DNA of 64,000 bases, from contig OY720636.1 of the NCBI GenBank assembly GCA_963169105.1, positions 136,267,747-136,331,746 on the forward strand. Direction: 5' to 3'. The notes under the pieces were generated by a model, which had not been told where the DNA came from, did no database searches, and worked only from the letters and a program-made list of their open reading frames with translations. This DNA is from Ceriagrion tenellum (Eukaryota; Arthropoda; Insecta; Odonata; Coenagrionidae). Positions within the stretch are counted from its first letter, which is position 1; each line of letters begins with the position of its first letter. The translations under genes and the position numbers were made by a program. Of the stretch, positions 34,301-47,949 are shown one piece after another.

Positions 34301-35490
34301 AACCCACAATCAAATTATTTTCAATGGAATCCAATTTATCGATTGCATTGTCAACAGTAAAATAAAATGGATTAACCTGCCCTGCATAGCAATTTTCCCG
34401 CGTTTAAACCACGAATTTCCCCCTCTTCTTGAATTATTCAAGTCTCGGTAAGTTTTCTGAATAATTATTTGTCACCGGTATCACAAAATACCATTCATAC
34501 CAAGCACTAGAAGTCATCGTTCGTTAATAGGTATGCCAAGACTTTCGCATGAGCGAAAGCTCATCGATCTACGAGTGACTACACCAAGGTCTTTATGACT
34601 ACACCAAGGCCTGCCCTTATGACTAGTTATGCCATTCCCCTAGCGTATTTTAGCAGTTTTCTTTCCCGTTTGAAATTACGATTCCGTATTTTAGCAGGCC
34701 TCGTTCCCGTTTGAAATCCATTGTAGTTTTAGGCCAAAGAGTTTTTTCGAAAAATGTTATCGTTGAAAAGAATTTTTAACTCAGTTTCAGGAAATTTGTT
34801 CACTAGGTCGTTAATATAGGTAAATTCAGAATCCCAAGGCTATGACGATAGAATTTAAAAAAGATTAAAATCCAAACTTTATGAATTTTCTCCCAGTATT
34901 TTGCGGTAAAAATGTGGAATTGTAAATGGAAAACACTCAAGAACTGGTTAAAACATAGCATATAAGTATCTAAAATTGTACCTAAAATTATCGAGAAAAC
35001 TAAAAAAATTATTCAGAGAGATAACCTATTTCAAATTCATAGTTTTGAATATAACTTGCATGTGTCCAAAATTTTAACACGTAAAAACTATGCCAATGTT
35101 TTAATTTTTTAAGTCATTACGGCTTTCTGAAGCGGTTTTCATTTGGTTTCTACTCTTTGGATGCAATCAAGAGAAATATTGTGCTGTTTCCAAGGGAAGA
35201 ATCACTATCGTGAATGCTAATCGTTTCAATTGATTATAATCTGCCTCTATGAGAGCTCAGGTGTGCATGGCGGCCAACATTCCACTCGCCTCTCGATGTC
35301 TACTCGTGAAAGAGCGGAAGGATGCATTCCAACGAGATCCATTAGCCCTATTGTGCACCACTATGCGTCCGCACAAATTCATTGATAGCGCAATTTTCCA
35401 TCCCTCCTGGAAATTTTATTCCGCGTTATTAACCGCAGCTGACCGCACCGTAAGTGACTCTATTCAAAGAGAATTCCCAACATAGAGAGG
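31331..35490. other. No gene recognised
   Basis: 32340-32970 is GC-richer with overlapping short ORFs on both strands but no motif. 33000-34540 is strongly AT-rich and featureless. Near 34582-34720 two short duplications occur (ATGACTACACCAAGG twice; CGTATTTTAGCAG with TTCCCGTTTGAAAT twice). Confidence 0.35.
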
Positions 35491-35497
35491 GGGGGGA

Positions 35498-35505
35498 TAT
35501 AAAAG
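35498..35505 (+). promoter_or_regulatory. Possible TATA box
   Basis: TATAAAAG follows a G-run and precedes a pyrimidine-rich stretch (CATCCCACTTTT) about 25-30 bp later that could hold a start site. No convincing coding exon was found downstream, so this is only a sequence match. Confidence 0.25.
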
Positions 35506-36897
35506 GCCCATTCCATCCCACTTTTACTGCAATGTAATGGAGTTCCCGCTACTCCAGGGTTTGCAAAAGTGGAAATCTCCGGAATTAGGCTGAAATTGCG
35601 TGGGCTACATGAACACCACTAAATGAATGGCATTAATTACCGTTTTCTCGGAAATACTCGTGCGATCGAAGGGGAAATAAGCCCTTATGCACTTCCTCTT
35701 TGTCCACCAATGAGAATAATATCAGGTATTCACCGGAGGTATTAGCCTCACAGTCGAGAAAGTCTATCAGGTGAATATTAAAGGGTGACGAAATTTCTAA
35801 TTAAAACTTGAATCCATTCCGATGGGTATTAATACGTTAAAATGGTGATCACCAAGGCGATTAGATTAGTGCTTCCGATAGAAGGCATTTATTAGCTGAA
35901 AATATTAGGAAATATCCGCAATAATAAGTTTAGATAACAAAGCCGAAATCATGGAACGCACTTTCATATACTACGATGCAGCATGCACTCCATTAATAGT
36001 TTCGTGAGCGACATAAATACTTCAGCTGAGCCATTGAAGCACTATGTTATCCGCTTCATAATCAAATTGTGAAGTATCATCGGAAACACCTGAATTAATG
36101 GATGACGCAATGGAAAGACTAAATGCATTAACTAGGCCTGAATTGGGAAGAACAGCATATCTTTATTTCCAGGGTAGAGTATAGCCTCGCTACTGTGGCA
36201 CATTCTTTTTGTAAAAAGCGGTTGCTGTCGCGCAATGCATTTTTAACAGAAGTGATATCGACAAAAGTTTCCAAAAATTGTAGTCTTTGAATGTAATGAG
36301 AGATAAACTGGAGAATATGTGACAATGAGTGAACCATACGAGAAAGCTATCCATAACAGTCACAAAAGGATCTCAAGTAATGAATGATCTCAAGTAATGA
36401 AATGATTGAAATGCTTAAATTTGTGGGAGACGATTTCTGAATGTATTGATATGAGTATTATGTTTGTATTGCATAATGATATGATTGTATAAGTATCACC
36501 TCCCATGTTACTATCAACATGGTAATTAAGGTATTACCTTTCTCCTCGAGTTCATTTAAAATTCCCCAAATTTTTTGCGTTATAACTACGCTTGAGTTGC
36601 ATTACTTTAAGACTTCAAACGTTAATATTGATGAATGGTTGTCAGCCTCCTATCTGTGGGAAATCAGACAACCAGCACTGAATCTATGTGATAAATCTAG
36701 GTGTGATTTTACAATTCTCCGCATTGCACGCCTTTCTTCCCCTTCAGGAGTTGTAATTCCACTTAAAATCAATCATCTCGCGACGCATACTACGGGGAAA
36801 ATCATTCTTATTCATAGAAATGAAGTTTCCGAGGCGTACGGTGTTCCAGTACGTCGATGAGTGCGACTTTGAATCAATGACTGCGATATTAATTCAG

Positions 36898-37192
36898 CTA
36901 CCCGTTCACCCCTCGAGATCTCACGTTCCATGTCCCTATCCTGCATTTGTCTTCTCTGACTGATGTACCCCTCCCAGAAGTCCCCACCCAAAGATGCGAT
37001 AGGTTGCCTATTTTACCTCCGAAATATTTTACCGGGAGGAATGCCATCATGTCATACATAGAATGCAAGGCTGCACCTTCTACGGAAGCTGATGTGATTG
37101 ATTCCCCGGTGCCTTTTACATCAAAGTACCACTTCAGCGATATATTTTGTAAAAGTACGCATTCAATTCTGAAACATCAGCAATCATTCTGA
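36898..37192 (+). CDS. Candidate terminal exon, unknown
   Basis: After an acceptor-like TATTAATTCAG the frame is open for 97 codons to TGA, and AATAAA follows 12 bp later (37204-37209). The peptide includes LTDVPLPEVPTQRCDRLPIL and a tail with SKYHFSDIFCK. The base composition is less AT-rich than its flanks. The acceptor lacks a good polypyrimidine tract and no partner exon was identified. Confidence 0.27.
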
Positions 37193-37209
37193 GACAAATC
37201 CCCAATAAA

Positions 37210-39127
37210 ACGACAGTCCCAGATAACAACTATCCGGAACAAAATTTCTTTAACCTTTGTATCTCAGTATTCTACCACCAAAGAGAAATGCAACATGTAT
37301 CAACTTAAGGCCTTTTATATTTTTAAAAAATCGGTCGGAAATGTAAAAGCTCCCAATTACTTATTGCTTTATTATTCTCAAAGCGACTAAATGAAAAAAG
37401 AAGCTGAGTTTTGAGCTCCACTGCAGAAGGATCAACTTGGAAAAATGTGTTAAGTCAAAGTACTCGTTTTACTATACTTTCTCTTTTCATGGGGGATGTA
37501 AAATGGTGAAGAAATTTTTAGTTAATGTAAATTGATAGTTGGTTTGAGATTTCCTACTATAAAATTTTGAAACCCTAACCCAATCGTTCTAATGTCATGT
37601 AGAGTACTAGGGCCATCAGAAAAGATCTTTTACCGAAAAATCGGTATGTAACTTATAATTGCAAAAAGTTACATAGATAATGCAAATATCGCTAAACATA
37701 AACTCTATTGCTTTGGGCCCTTCAGATTACGAACGTTAGATAATGCAGACACCATTAGCATTGCTAGGAAGATTCATGCGGAATCATTGTGAGATATGTA
37801 ATCGATTTTCCCAAATGTAGCTACTTTGATTTCATTCAATATTTGTGATTTAGTAATTTACGGCTCAGCTACAGATAAGTAGTAGAAGAAATATGTCTCA
37901 CGATTTTTTTAAAAAAATTTTAGTTTAAAAGAATATAAACAAAAAATTGCTGGCAGCTCTTTTTTATAGTAGCTGCAGTGAACAAATTGCTGGTTTTTCT
38001 TTTAAAGTAGCCAAAAAGTACCTTGCAACAAAATGATTTGTAGCTTACTCAACCCTGTTTATTTCCTATCTCGATAGCCCATTGTGTATGGTGCGCTGTT
38101 AACAAAAGTCACCGCTTGTATCCCTATGACACCCATTCATCGAGGGTGGATTTCCATAACTCACCTTATCGACTGATCGTCGTTGCAAAACATGTTTTCA
38201 AATTTTCGTCGGCAAACAACAAAACGAGAGGATCCATTATACGGGCTAGAATTTTCGGAAGATGCAATGATTTTTTGCGCAGTATTTGAGAAACGTGAAA
38301 AATATTTGTGACCACTAGTTACAGAGAGAAACATTGCACGAGACCACTTTGGATGGAGAGAGTTACGCAAGATGGAAGAAATTTTCGTGTAGTTTATTAT
38401 TTAAATTTTTTCATATATTATACTTCACCAAATGAAATATTTAATTGCATTTTTTTCATGGATCTCTGCTATATTTTGCTGTAGTGAGCAAAAATATAAA
38501 TATTATTCTACCAACTTAAAAAATTAATTCAGTAATATGCATCTCCTTTGCTAGCTAGAATTAGTGAAACCAAGTATTTTCCAACCTTTTTTAAGTGTCT
38601 AACACGCAATCTCTCCGTGTAAACGTCACCAGAAGTCCTCAGTGAAAAGAGACTGGTGGTCGAGTGAATATTTCTTTCGAAAAGGGGAAAAACAAAAAAA
38701 GAGAGGCCTCATTTTGCCAGTAGGTCGTCAATGATTCATGAGCCGCCGATGTAAGCAAAAATTAAAGACTGCCCTTCAACCATTTAGCCCACGTCCCAGT
38801 CCAACGGGTCCACGAGCCTACCTAACCAAGCCACCCGAGTGACATTTAGAGGACAAATTCCATAGACCCTCCCTTCTTTCCCTGTAATTCGACGCTCCCC
38901 GCATCGTTTGTATCCACCCTCGTATTCGGCCACACATGCCGGCTCTGCGCCAAACCCCCTCATTACCTCATCCCGACAACGCGATCGGACGAGAAAGGAT
39001 ATTCCCGTGACAGTGCGTTGGAAAAATTGCGAGATCTCAAGGTTATGAGAGGAACTTTCTGAGTAGGAAAGGTGCATGGCAGAGTAACTTGGCGATCCGT
39101 TGAATGAGATAATTTCGGGTTTTATGC
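37210..39127. other. No gene recognised
   Basis: AT-rich, with only short ORFs. The GC-richer part at 38600-39120, before the LINE, has no identifiable content. The long minus-strand ORF there (38784-39368) is partly antisense to the LINE. Confidence 0.4.
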
Positions 39128-40741
39128 TATAGCTAGGTGAAAGATGGAAAGAATACCTAGAGGAGTTGTACAATGGCATAAATATACAGAATAGCAATGA
39201 ATATATTGGAGAAGAGAAAGACATAGACAGATTAGGCCCTTTAATATCCCTCGAAGAATTTAATTTTGCTCTGAAAATTTTGAAAGACAATAATGCAGCA
39301 GGCCTGGATAATATACCTGGAGAGGTATTGAAGCAATTGGGAGAGAAGGCTAAGGAAGGGTTGTTCAAGGTGATTGGCGAATGTTATGAAACAGGGAATA
39401 TACATGGGGATTTTACGAAGAGCAAAACAATTACAATCCCTAAGACAGGGGATGAAAACGAATGCTCAAACTATAGAACCATCTCCATTCTTTCTCACAC
39501 ATCAAAAATTCTGCTGAATATAATGAAAAACCGGCTAAAAGGGAAAATTGCACAACATTTGGGAGAAGACCAGTTTGGATTCAAGGCAGGAAAAGGAACC
39601 GGAGAAGCAATTTTGGCATTACGACAAATATTAGAGAGAAGGATATAAATAAATAGAAATACATATGTGGCCCTTGTAGACCTGGAAAAGGCCTTTGATA
39701 AAGTTGACTGGAGGCTTCTCTTTTATAAATTGACGAAAACCGATATAGATTGGAAAGATAGAAGAGTAATTTTAAATCTGTACAAGTCTCAGAAAACAGA
39801 AATAGACATAAATGGATGCAGAAAAGAGGCCAAAATAAGAAAAGGAGTAAGACAAGGATGCCCTCTATCACCCTATCTATTTAACATATTCATAGAATAA
39901 GCAATTGAAAGACTGAAAGAAAAGACCAAGGGAATTAAACTGAACGGGAAAAGCATCCACAGTATCCGCTTTGCGGATGATATAGCAGTAATTGCCGACT
40001 CCGAAAAGGACATGAATAAAATGATCCATATACTCTCCAAAATCTTAGAAGAGTATAAGTTAAATATAAACAAGAAGAAGACCAAAATAATGGTAATAAG
40101 CAAGAGGAAGGAAAGTGCCATAACGAACATTAAATTAGGAAATGAAATTCTGGAACAGGTTGACTCCTTCTGCTACCTATGGAGTATTATAAACAATGAT
40201 AGTACACGTGATACTGAGATTAGGAGAAGAATAGCCTTGGCTAAACAAGCGTTCCAAAACAAGAACTTATTACTCAATACCCACATTAGTTTTGAGACTC
40301 GGAAAAAGTTCATTAAAATATTTGTTTGGAGCGTTTTGTTATATGGATGCGAAACGTGGACAATCAGGAAAATGGAAAGAATCAGGCTTGAATCAATGTA
40401 AATGTGGGCCTGGAGAAAATTAACAAAAACAAGGTGGGAAGATAGAAAAAGCAATCAACAGGTGCTAGAAGAAGTAAATGAAAACAGATGTCTTTTAAAA
40501 ATAATTGGACAAAGGAGAGCAAAACTGATTGGACATGTAATAAGGAATTATGAGTTCCTGACCAACATATTTTAGGCAAAGTGGTGGGGAAGAAAACAAG
40601 AGGTCGACCCAGGACAGCATACTTAAAGAGCGTTGCACGCGAGATGGGAATGGCATCATACGCCCAGCTGAAAGAAACAGCGAAGAACAAGGACACGTGG
40701 CTGTTACGACAAGGCACTGCCATTAGAGCTTGATGATGATG
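39128..40741 (+). mobile_element. RTE-like LINE, reverse transcriptase to 3' end
   Basis: 5'-truncated: it starts just inside ORF2 after the endonuclease (ERWKEYLEELY). In one frame it carries ISLEEFNFALKILKDNNAAG, RTISILSHTSKILL, the GEDQFGFKAGKGTGEAI block, ALVDLEKAFDKVDW, VRQGCPLSPYLFN and the catalytic SIRFADDIAV (about 39964-39993), then the thumb (YLWSIINNDS, WSVLLYGCETWTIRKME). The frame is broken by TAA at 39646, 39898 and 40399. A single shift near 40573 leads into the C-terminus (GKKTRGRPRTAYLKS) and a TGA at 40731 with a GATGATGATG tail. It is the best-preserved LINE here but inactive. Confidence 0.88.
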
Positions 40742-43250
40742 CTATAGCCTCGTGTTTGATATACCGTTACCACGCTCTGCCATACACCAGTCAGTGATAT
40801 AATGTTAATTAAGGTACCATGCGGCATTCGATACTACAGGACTGACTTTGCAGGAATTCAAAAAATAACAGGTAATGCCAATGACTCTGCCGTAAGGTTC
40901 ATTATGTAAAATTTTCAGTAACTTGCCTTGGATGATAATTTTCATAATTTTAGAGTCAGAACACGATGTTTTTTGTTCTATATCTTCCTACAAGCATATA
41001 CACTCATATTATTTTAGATATTTTGACACACTCCCTGGCATGAACAAAATTTTGAATTTTAACCACTTGAGTCTTTCAATTTTTAACCGAGAGAAAGTAA
41101 TACAGTATCCTAATTTTATCGTTATAACATTCTAAACAATCAAATAAAACCATTAAAACCATTTAACGTCGAGATACACTTACAATATGACGTCAGTCAT
41201 TCGTGATTTTGTCATAATCGAGAGAAAAATGGCGTAAAGACCAGGCGCCGGCCAAGATTTGAATCAAAGGCCAAAAAATTGAAAACATTGAAGAGGATGC
41301 GAAGTTAAAAAAAGGTGAAATTTTAGGCTCGTTATTTAACTACAACAGCATTTCTCAAGTTTAACTAATACCTTGTTTGACCTATGCATGTAAGAATTTT
41401 AAATAGCTCTCGAGTGTCCTTAAGTAAAGAAGGAAGAATTTGTAAACGAAGCATGCAAATATATTGCATCCGTATTTCTACATCAATGAACATTATGCGA
41501 TTCGCCATTACATATCCATTTCATTTGGAAATTATAACCAAATTATCGAAATCATTCAATATGCAATGGGATGTATTGGAGGTAATAATTTAATATTTAT
41601 CAACAGATTTTTTATATAACGACACATTTCCTTTGTTAAAACATTACCATCAGGTAATGCTTTTCACGGTATAATTATCTTTAAAGAAACACATGAATAT
41701 GTAGCTTGCCAGCGTCAGAGTATGGCAGGGTGAGGGATGGAGGAGTGTAGTTGAGGGCCGACTTTGAGCGGTGAAGTAATAATAATACCTAATTTATAAC
41801 ACATCGAAACGCTATTCCGCTTAAAATAAACCTGTGAATAAGTAAGAAATCCTTACTTTGATACCAATATGAACTTCCACTAATTATCGCCTGAATTCAT
41901 GAATTATTTTTTCATTGATGTGAAAAGCAAAGGTTCTCGGTTGGTCTATCCGCAAAGTCCCTCGTGTAAATGTATGTATCGAGTAAATATTTATTCGCAT
42001 GCAATCTATTTTTCTTTAGTATTATTCAATTAGAATTACTGGTAGTACAATGTGAAGATGAATTCCAAACAAAGCAAAAAACCATTGGGGTTTTAATTCT
42101 TTCATGCAAATATTTTTCCGATCCAATATTGTGAAAAAACTAAATTTCAACTAAAATAACGTATGATTTTATTATTCAACATCGTTTGTTTAGAAACGGT
42201 TGAAGCAATTTTTTTCATTTGAGGATATGTATGTCGGAAATTTGTAGATATGATACATTAAGTTCCGTCTTGCATGGAGAATGTAGGCCATGTAAGTCAT
42301 ATCTAACACGGGTGGTACCTATGACTTACATGGTGATGGTGATATTACCAATATATGGTGATGGCCTGCCATTGAAAATATTGCTACATTTAATTTTTAT
42401 GAATGAACATGAAAAAACATTGAAACGTTGCTACATATTGAAAAATCAAAGTTGAGCATCTAAAAAAACAGTATAGTTAAAAAATAAATTCAATAATTAT
42501 CGACTAGAGCTCAATTTACATGAATTTTTGTCATGTATTAATGGATTTTTTTACAAGTATATAATGAAATTTTCAAAAGCTTGCTGAACTGTAATCGGCA
42601 TGCTTACAATCTTTCCGTAGAAAGGGTGTAATTGCATCCGATTACGGAATCGAATTCGACTGTCAGTATTGAAAGGAGAAGTAAGTACGATACTGATTTT
42701 CCATCCAATTCTTGAATCCAGAAACCAATTACAGGTAAGAAGGATAGTCGATCGTTCAGGAAAGCTACCAGGAGTGAGGCTGGAGTCCACCAAAATAATC
42801 CTTGGGGGGCTGTTTCAACTTAAATCAAGAAATGTTTCCTTAAGACTTCTGCAACGCGTTTTCTGGAGATAATTTAGAATTCTCTGCAAGCAAACAGAAA
42901 ATATGCCAGAGGAATATAGCAAAATTCATTTACATTGCGTAGTTCGGCGAATGTCCGGACTGCGCCTGCGCTGTTTTTCAGGACTCAATTTAGTGCTGCC
43001 CTACGCATCTCGTAATACGTCGCGATACCATTACGGGATTGAAATGTCGCACTAATCCAAGAAGTTGAGCGGAGATGGGTGGTAAGGAAATAAAAAGAAA
43101 GTGGAAGCCTTATGGATTAGCAGGTGACATTTCCACTCACACAGAAATACTCCCACTCTCTACCCGGGGTCGTCCGATTCAATATATTCGTAGCTCTATT
43201 GATGTGGGTCTTCGCAACCATTTCCACCACCTCTCATTGGTCGTTCAATC
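40742..43250. other. No gene recognised
   Basis: AT-rich with short ORFs only. One neat 13-bp inverted pair, CCATGTAAGTCAT / ATGACTTACATGG, is at about 42287-42334. Confidence 0.4.
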
Positions 43251-43725
43251 CTAAGATTTGTTGACTGCAGCCCTCCTCACTTCCCTATCTAATGCTAGTT
43301 CCATTACCTCCTTATATCTCTTCCTAGCCACTTTTCTCTTTATTTGGTTTATGAACTTATTCCTGGGTCTTCCTCTGGGGACTTTTCCCTCTATTTTACC
43401 TTGAATTATGTCCCTCGCAAATCCATTGTGTCTCAGGGTGTATCCAATCCATCTAGTTCTTCTTTTCTGTATGGTGTTCCATATGGTCCTTTCTTCTTCT
43501 ACTCTTCTGAACACTTCATCATTTCTAATTTTGTCCGTCCATTATACATATCTTCAGCATCCTCCTCCAGCACCAGGATTCGAAGGATTCTAGTCTTTTC
43601 TGGTCAGCTTTTCCAATGGTCTATGCTTCCGAATCATAGAGTGTTACGCTCCACACTAATGTTTTCACACACTGTTTACTGGTTTGTAGTCCTATCTTCT
43701 ATTCACCTATTTCCACCGTAGTACC
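43251..43725 (-). mobile_element. LINE ORF2 C-terminal fragment
   Basis: The minus-strand frame 43514-43251 (87 codons) reads RRVEEERTIWNTIQKRRTRW, then IGYTLRHNGFARDIIQGKIE, GKVPRGRPRNK and LALDREVRRAAVNKS, a classic RTE-like ORF2 tail. Upstream in other frames (about 43725-43520) are KQCVKTLVWSVTLY and ESFESWCWRRMLK, the RT thumb region, so there is at least one frameshift. A different subfamily from the 4.1-kb copy. Confidence 0.8.
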
Positions 43726-44381
43726 CCAATTAATGCGCTCACTGAGCATTTACTGCCATAACAAGTCAAAATAAATCTGCGAATATGCGGCGAACATTGT
43801 CATTTCAACTACTAATACACTGCCAAATCTACAAAAAAAAGTTGAACAGCCTATGCTATCCTCACGGAGAATACACCAAAACAAGTACATGAATGTATTT
43901 CTTGTTTACGTTGCGAAGACCTGTGTCGAGGACGAAAACAATTGATGTTGAAAGATCTGTCTCGTCACCGACATCCACCGCCGCTATCTTCGAAATCATT
44001 TTAACCGCGCGAGCGGAGAAAAGCTCATTCTCCTCACGGTTGACCCTTCCAGGGTAGTCTCCAGAACCCCTTCACCCATATACCGCTAATCGCACCCCTT
44101 CACCCAAAACGCCCCGCTACCATTCACATCGATTTTTAGGTGGCTTTATTCACGGAAGTAGCTTCCATGACAGTAGCCCTGCAAGTCACTTGCAAGAGAT
44201 ACTTCGATGAGTATGAACCACCATGGTAGTCGGAGCCGATAGTAATCATATATATTATTTCTCATAGGTGTTTTTTGTCGCAACGCCAAAACTCCCATAA
44301 TTTTTCATTCAAATTAATGTTTCTAATATCGTTTGAAAGCTTATGTTCCCCGTTATTGACGAAATATAGATAAGTGTTTTT

Positions 44382-44453
44382 AAATTAAAGTTTTTGTTCA
44401 AAATTTTAAAATTAAAGTTTTTGTTCAAAATTTTAAAATTAAAGTTTTTGTTA
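44382..44453. repeat. 27-bp tandem repeat
   Basis: About 2.7 copies of an AT-rich unit ATTAAAGTTTTTGTTC plus AAAATTTTAAA. Confidence 0.85.
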
Positions 44454-44668
44454 AAAAAATGATACAGTGCCATCTGTTGACAATATAATCGACTAATATG
44501 TTGGCTACGGTTACGTCCTTAAAAGACTGTAGGAGGCCCCATCTATTAACACATCGTTTAGTTAGATTGTTTACATTCTATATACAATCAGTGTGACCGT
44601 TTACCGTTTACGTTATGTATCTTTAACACAAACATAAATTACATATAATTGTCCATGGGAAGAAACAG

Positions 44669-44831
44669 GTAGAAGAACAGGAAGAAAAAAGGAAGAAACA
44701 GGAAGAAGCCGCATACTGTGCGAAATATTCGACATGTAGAAGAACAGGAAGAAAGAAGGAAGAAACAGGAAGAAGCTGCATACTGTGCGAAATAATTGCA
44801 CGGGTCAGCTAGTAATAATAATAATAATAAG
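44669..44831. repeat. 67-bp tandem duplication and TAA microsatellite
   Basis: Two copies (44669-44735, 44736-44795) of GTAGAAGAACAGGAAGAA...GCATACTGTGCGAAAT are followed by GCACGGGTCAGCTAGT and a (TAA)n run at 44813-44830. The ending and microsatellite tail look like the 3' end of a non-LTR element, with 44.26-44.67 kb as its possible body; I could not identify it. Confidence 0.7.
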
Positions 44832-47800
44832 GCGTCTTTATTGGGGCGAGATTGAGACTAGTAAGTGGTACTCGATAGTAGTAGTAAGTGACCACGGTTC
44901 GCACTCACAAGTAAAATGGCTGGCTTCTATTTTTCCTGCGAGTAGCATTACGATTCGGCGGTAGAAATGCATCGCATCCGCTGAACTCTTGGTCACATGA
45001 CTGCATATGGAGATTAACAATTAACCAACGAATAATTTAGTAGGAGGACTCATTGTTGGTTATGAAAATATTTATTTTTGCTTGGAAATGTTTAAAAAGT
45101 TTATGAACGCGAAAGTAACATCATGAATTTATAATTATTATCATTATTTTCATTCGTAATACGATTTAATGATTCGCAATTAATGTATACATACAAATTC
45201 ATTAATTCCTCGAATGCTTGTGGAACTCGAACAGAGTAGAGTACGGCCACAATGACTACCGCTTGATTACCAAATTCAGGCCATTTTTGCAATTATCGCA
45301 TTCGTTACTTACTTCCGTCATCCATTTGTCCCGGAAAAACCCGCAATGGTGCGAAAGCAGAACGATTCCCTGCAAGTAGCGATACGATTCGAAATATTGC
45401 TTGCTACATTTGATACTTCCATAGAAGTCAACTTCCATGTGTGAGTCCGCCCTTTGGGTCGTTATTATTTCATTTTCGCCGCGGCTGCACAGACTCGCGC
45501 GAAATTACGAAAGGACTGCAGCAGCAGCGCGCCCTATCGCATTTTCAAGAGAATTACCACTCCGGTCCACTTGGCTTATTTTTATAGCCGCGAACAGCAG
45601 ACGACGTCGAGCGTGGAATTAAAAGGAGCCGGGAGAGGGAGGGTAGGAGTGGCAGGAGGGAGGGGAGGGTTGTTAGGGGAGGAAGGGGTGATACTGGACG
45701 GGGTGGGAGACTCGTAGCAGAGAAAAGTTATTCACCCGGCAAGAGGCTGCGCACGACCGGAGGAGTTTTAAGTTGAGCATTTCCAGCGCGCTCGCAAAAA
45801 ACAATTTAAAAAAAATGGAGGATTAGGGAAGTGAAAAAAATGCAGGATTAGGGAAGTGGGATTTCTAAAGGGAGACAGAAAAACCTCTTTGAGGTAAGAA
45901 CTGTCTCTAGAGGTTCTGGCAAAATTGTTTGCATAAAATATTAAGTCATATCAGTTTTTACCTTCCGTACCAATAACACTCAGTAAAACACGACGATATA
46001 TTCATGGGCATCTCTGTACTTGACATCTGACTTCCATTCACTTGCAAAAACCTTAACCGCCACTTATACGGATGACAGAAAATCCTCGCTGAAGTAGCAA
46101 CAGTCACAAAAGATTCAAACTAAGTTGCTTAATGAATTGCATACCAGCTAACTCCGATATGACTTTTTGGAATAATTTGACCTCCATTATAAAGAAGATT
46201 AGAACGAAAACACAAATTCACAAAGTTTATAACCCACACTATTTAATAGAAGAATACCGACCAAAGTTTCGACACGTTTTGACATATTCAAGGTAAATGC
46301 TAGAGGTCACGAGGACATTTCAAAGGGGAGAGGGCAAACAGGAATGATTAGAAGGGAAGGGGAGTACGTCTGCCAAGAAACTAGCTTTTAATTTTTTTTC
46401 AATGGGTACAGCTTTTTTTCGGAGAAAACAGTCTTTTTACGGAGGCTACCCCGCGACTGCGTGAGTCAAAACAAATATTAAAACCTACCCTTTTTTATTT
46501 AGTTTAAAGACTGCTTTCGGCGATCACCTGCTTTACTTATTGAAAACCAAAATTGAGGTACGACGGTTGCAAATTATTCCGCTAACAATATTTTTAATGA
46601 GCACCTTTTTCCAGCTATACAAGCTTGCTATATTGCCTTTTTATGTAATTACCGCAATGTGGCAGGCAATCAAATAGCAGGAATTTGCCATTGACTCAGA
46701 AAATAGGGAGGTAAGATGGGTATACTTCATTTTTATCAAATTTTTTTTATTTTTTGGAGTCTCGAGACTCTTTCTGCCTTTATCACAGTAGTTAAAAGAA
46801 ATATAATGATATTTGCCTATTAATAACCAAAATTAAGGTCCAGAATATGCAGACTATTTCACAAATATATTTTTATGACCATATTCATCCACTCATGGGA
46901 GTTCGCAGCGCTATTTGCAATGAACTGCCGCGTGTTGACTTCAATTATGGCAGTATTCTCCTATTATTTCGATAAATAAGTTGAAAGATTCCGCAATTTG
47001 TATTCAAACTTTTCTTTTCTTATTACCAGTTTCAATTAAAACCTTAAACATTAATTATCGTTCTAATTGGCATTCTTATACTGGTGCTTTTTAAGTAAAA
47101 CTGTGAAAGTGACTTAGCATTATTTATTCACCATGAATATCGGAAATTTCCATCAAGTCCCGCCCGATGGGGTTTATCTGTTTGTTTGGATTCACGCTGC
47201 GGCGGTTAAGCCCCATTGTAGAGATTACGTGCGCAGGGAAGAATTCAACTCGGTAATCTTCCATAGCATCCAACACAGAAAGGTCAAAATGGCGGTCGTG
47301 ATTGTTTCGGAATTGGACGCGTGTGACAGGGCAAGAAGTAAAGGAATGAGGTTGAAAGGAAACTATCGCAGATCAGCGGGTGATCCGCGAGAGAATCGGA
47401 AGTACATGAAGGCCAGAAACAAGTGAGGTGGAGAAGGCAAGGATGGAGACATAAGGGAAGAAAGCAGAGAGGTGGAATGGTTGGTGGGTCGTGGTTTGGC
47501 GATTGGGAGTCAGCCCAGAGGATGCTATGAAAGTCAATGGGGTGGGTTCTACTCGTACACACTAACTGTGAATTTAGGAGAGTAGCAAATTAGACGAGGA
47601 CAAATCATAACTATAGGCTGCGTTACAAGGAGATGAGGAACACAATCCGAGGAAAATGTAGGCAATAACGCTCTTGAGTTAAAAGGTAGTAAAAATACAA
47701 ACATTTTTCTATCACCACCGATTTAAGATATGCAGTTCGAGAAAGACATTATTTTACTTAAAATTCAATGAATTTGGTCTTATTTTTAATAAAAATATCT

Positions 47801-47949
47801 CAACTTTCCAAAGACACCAAAATATGAGCAAATTTTGCGCTACTTCCGATAAATTTGCCAACACATTTAGACATTTATATGGGAGATGGTACGGAAACGG
47901 ACTCTATAAAGACTTGAATTAAAAAAAAAGGAATTTCAAGCACCTAGAT
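44832..47949. other. No gene recognised
   Basis: GC-richer segments at 45.43-45.72 kb and 47.13-47.56 kb carry ORFs without known motifs. The latter has a plus-strand ATG frame (47133-47426) in reasonable context. The rest is AT-rich. Confidence 0.35.

Noticed and set aside
34582..34720. Short duplicated blocks as a possible regulatory array
   Set aside because: Only two copies each with unequal spacing; looks like local duplication.
38784..39368. 194-codon minus-strand ORF
   Set aside because: Its first third is antisense to the LINE at 39.1 kb; the rest has no motif.
47133..47426. 97-codon plus-strand ATG ORF
   Set aside because: Start context is fair, but no splice partner or motif, and the opposite strand is equally open; left unresolved.
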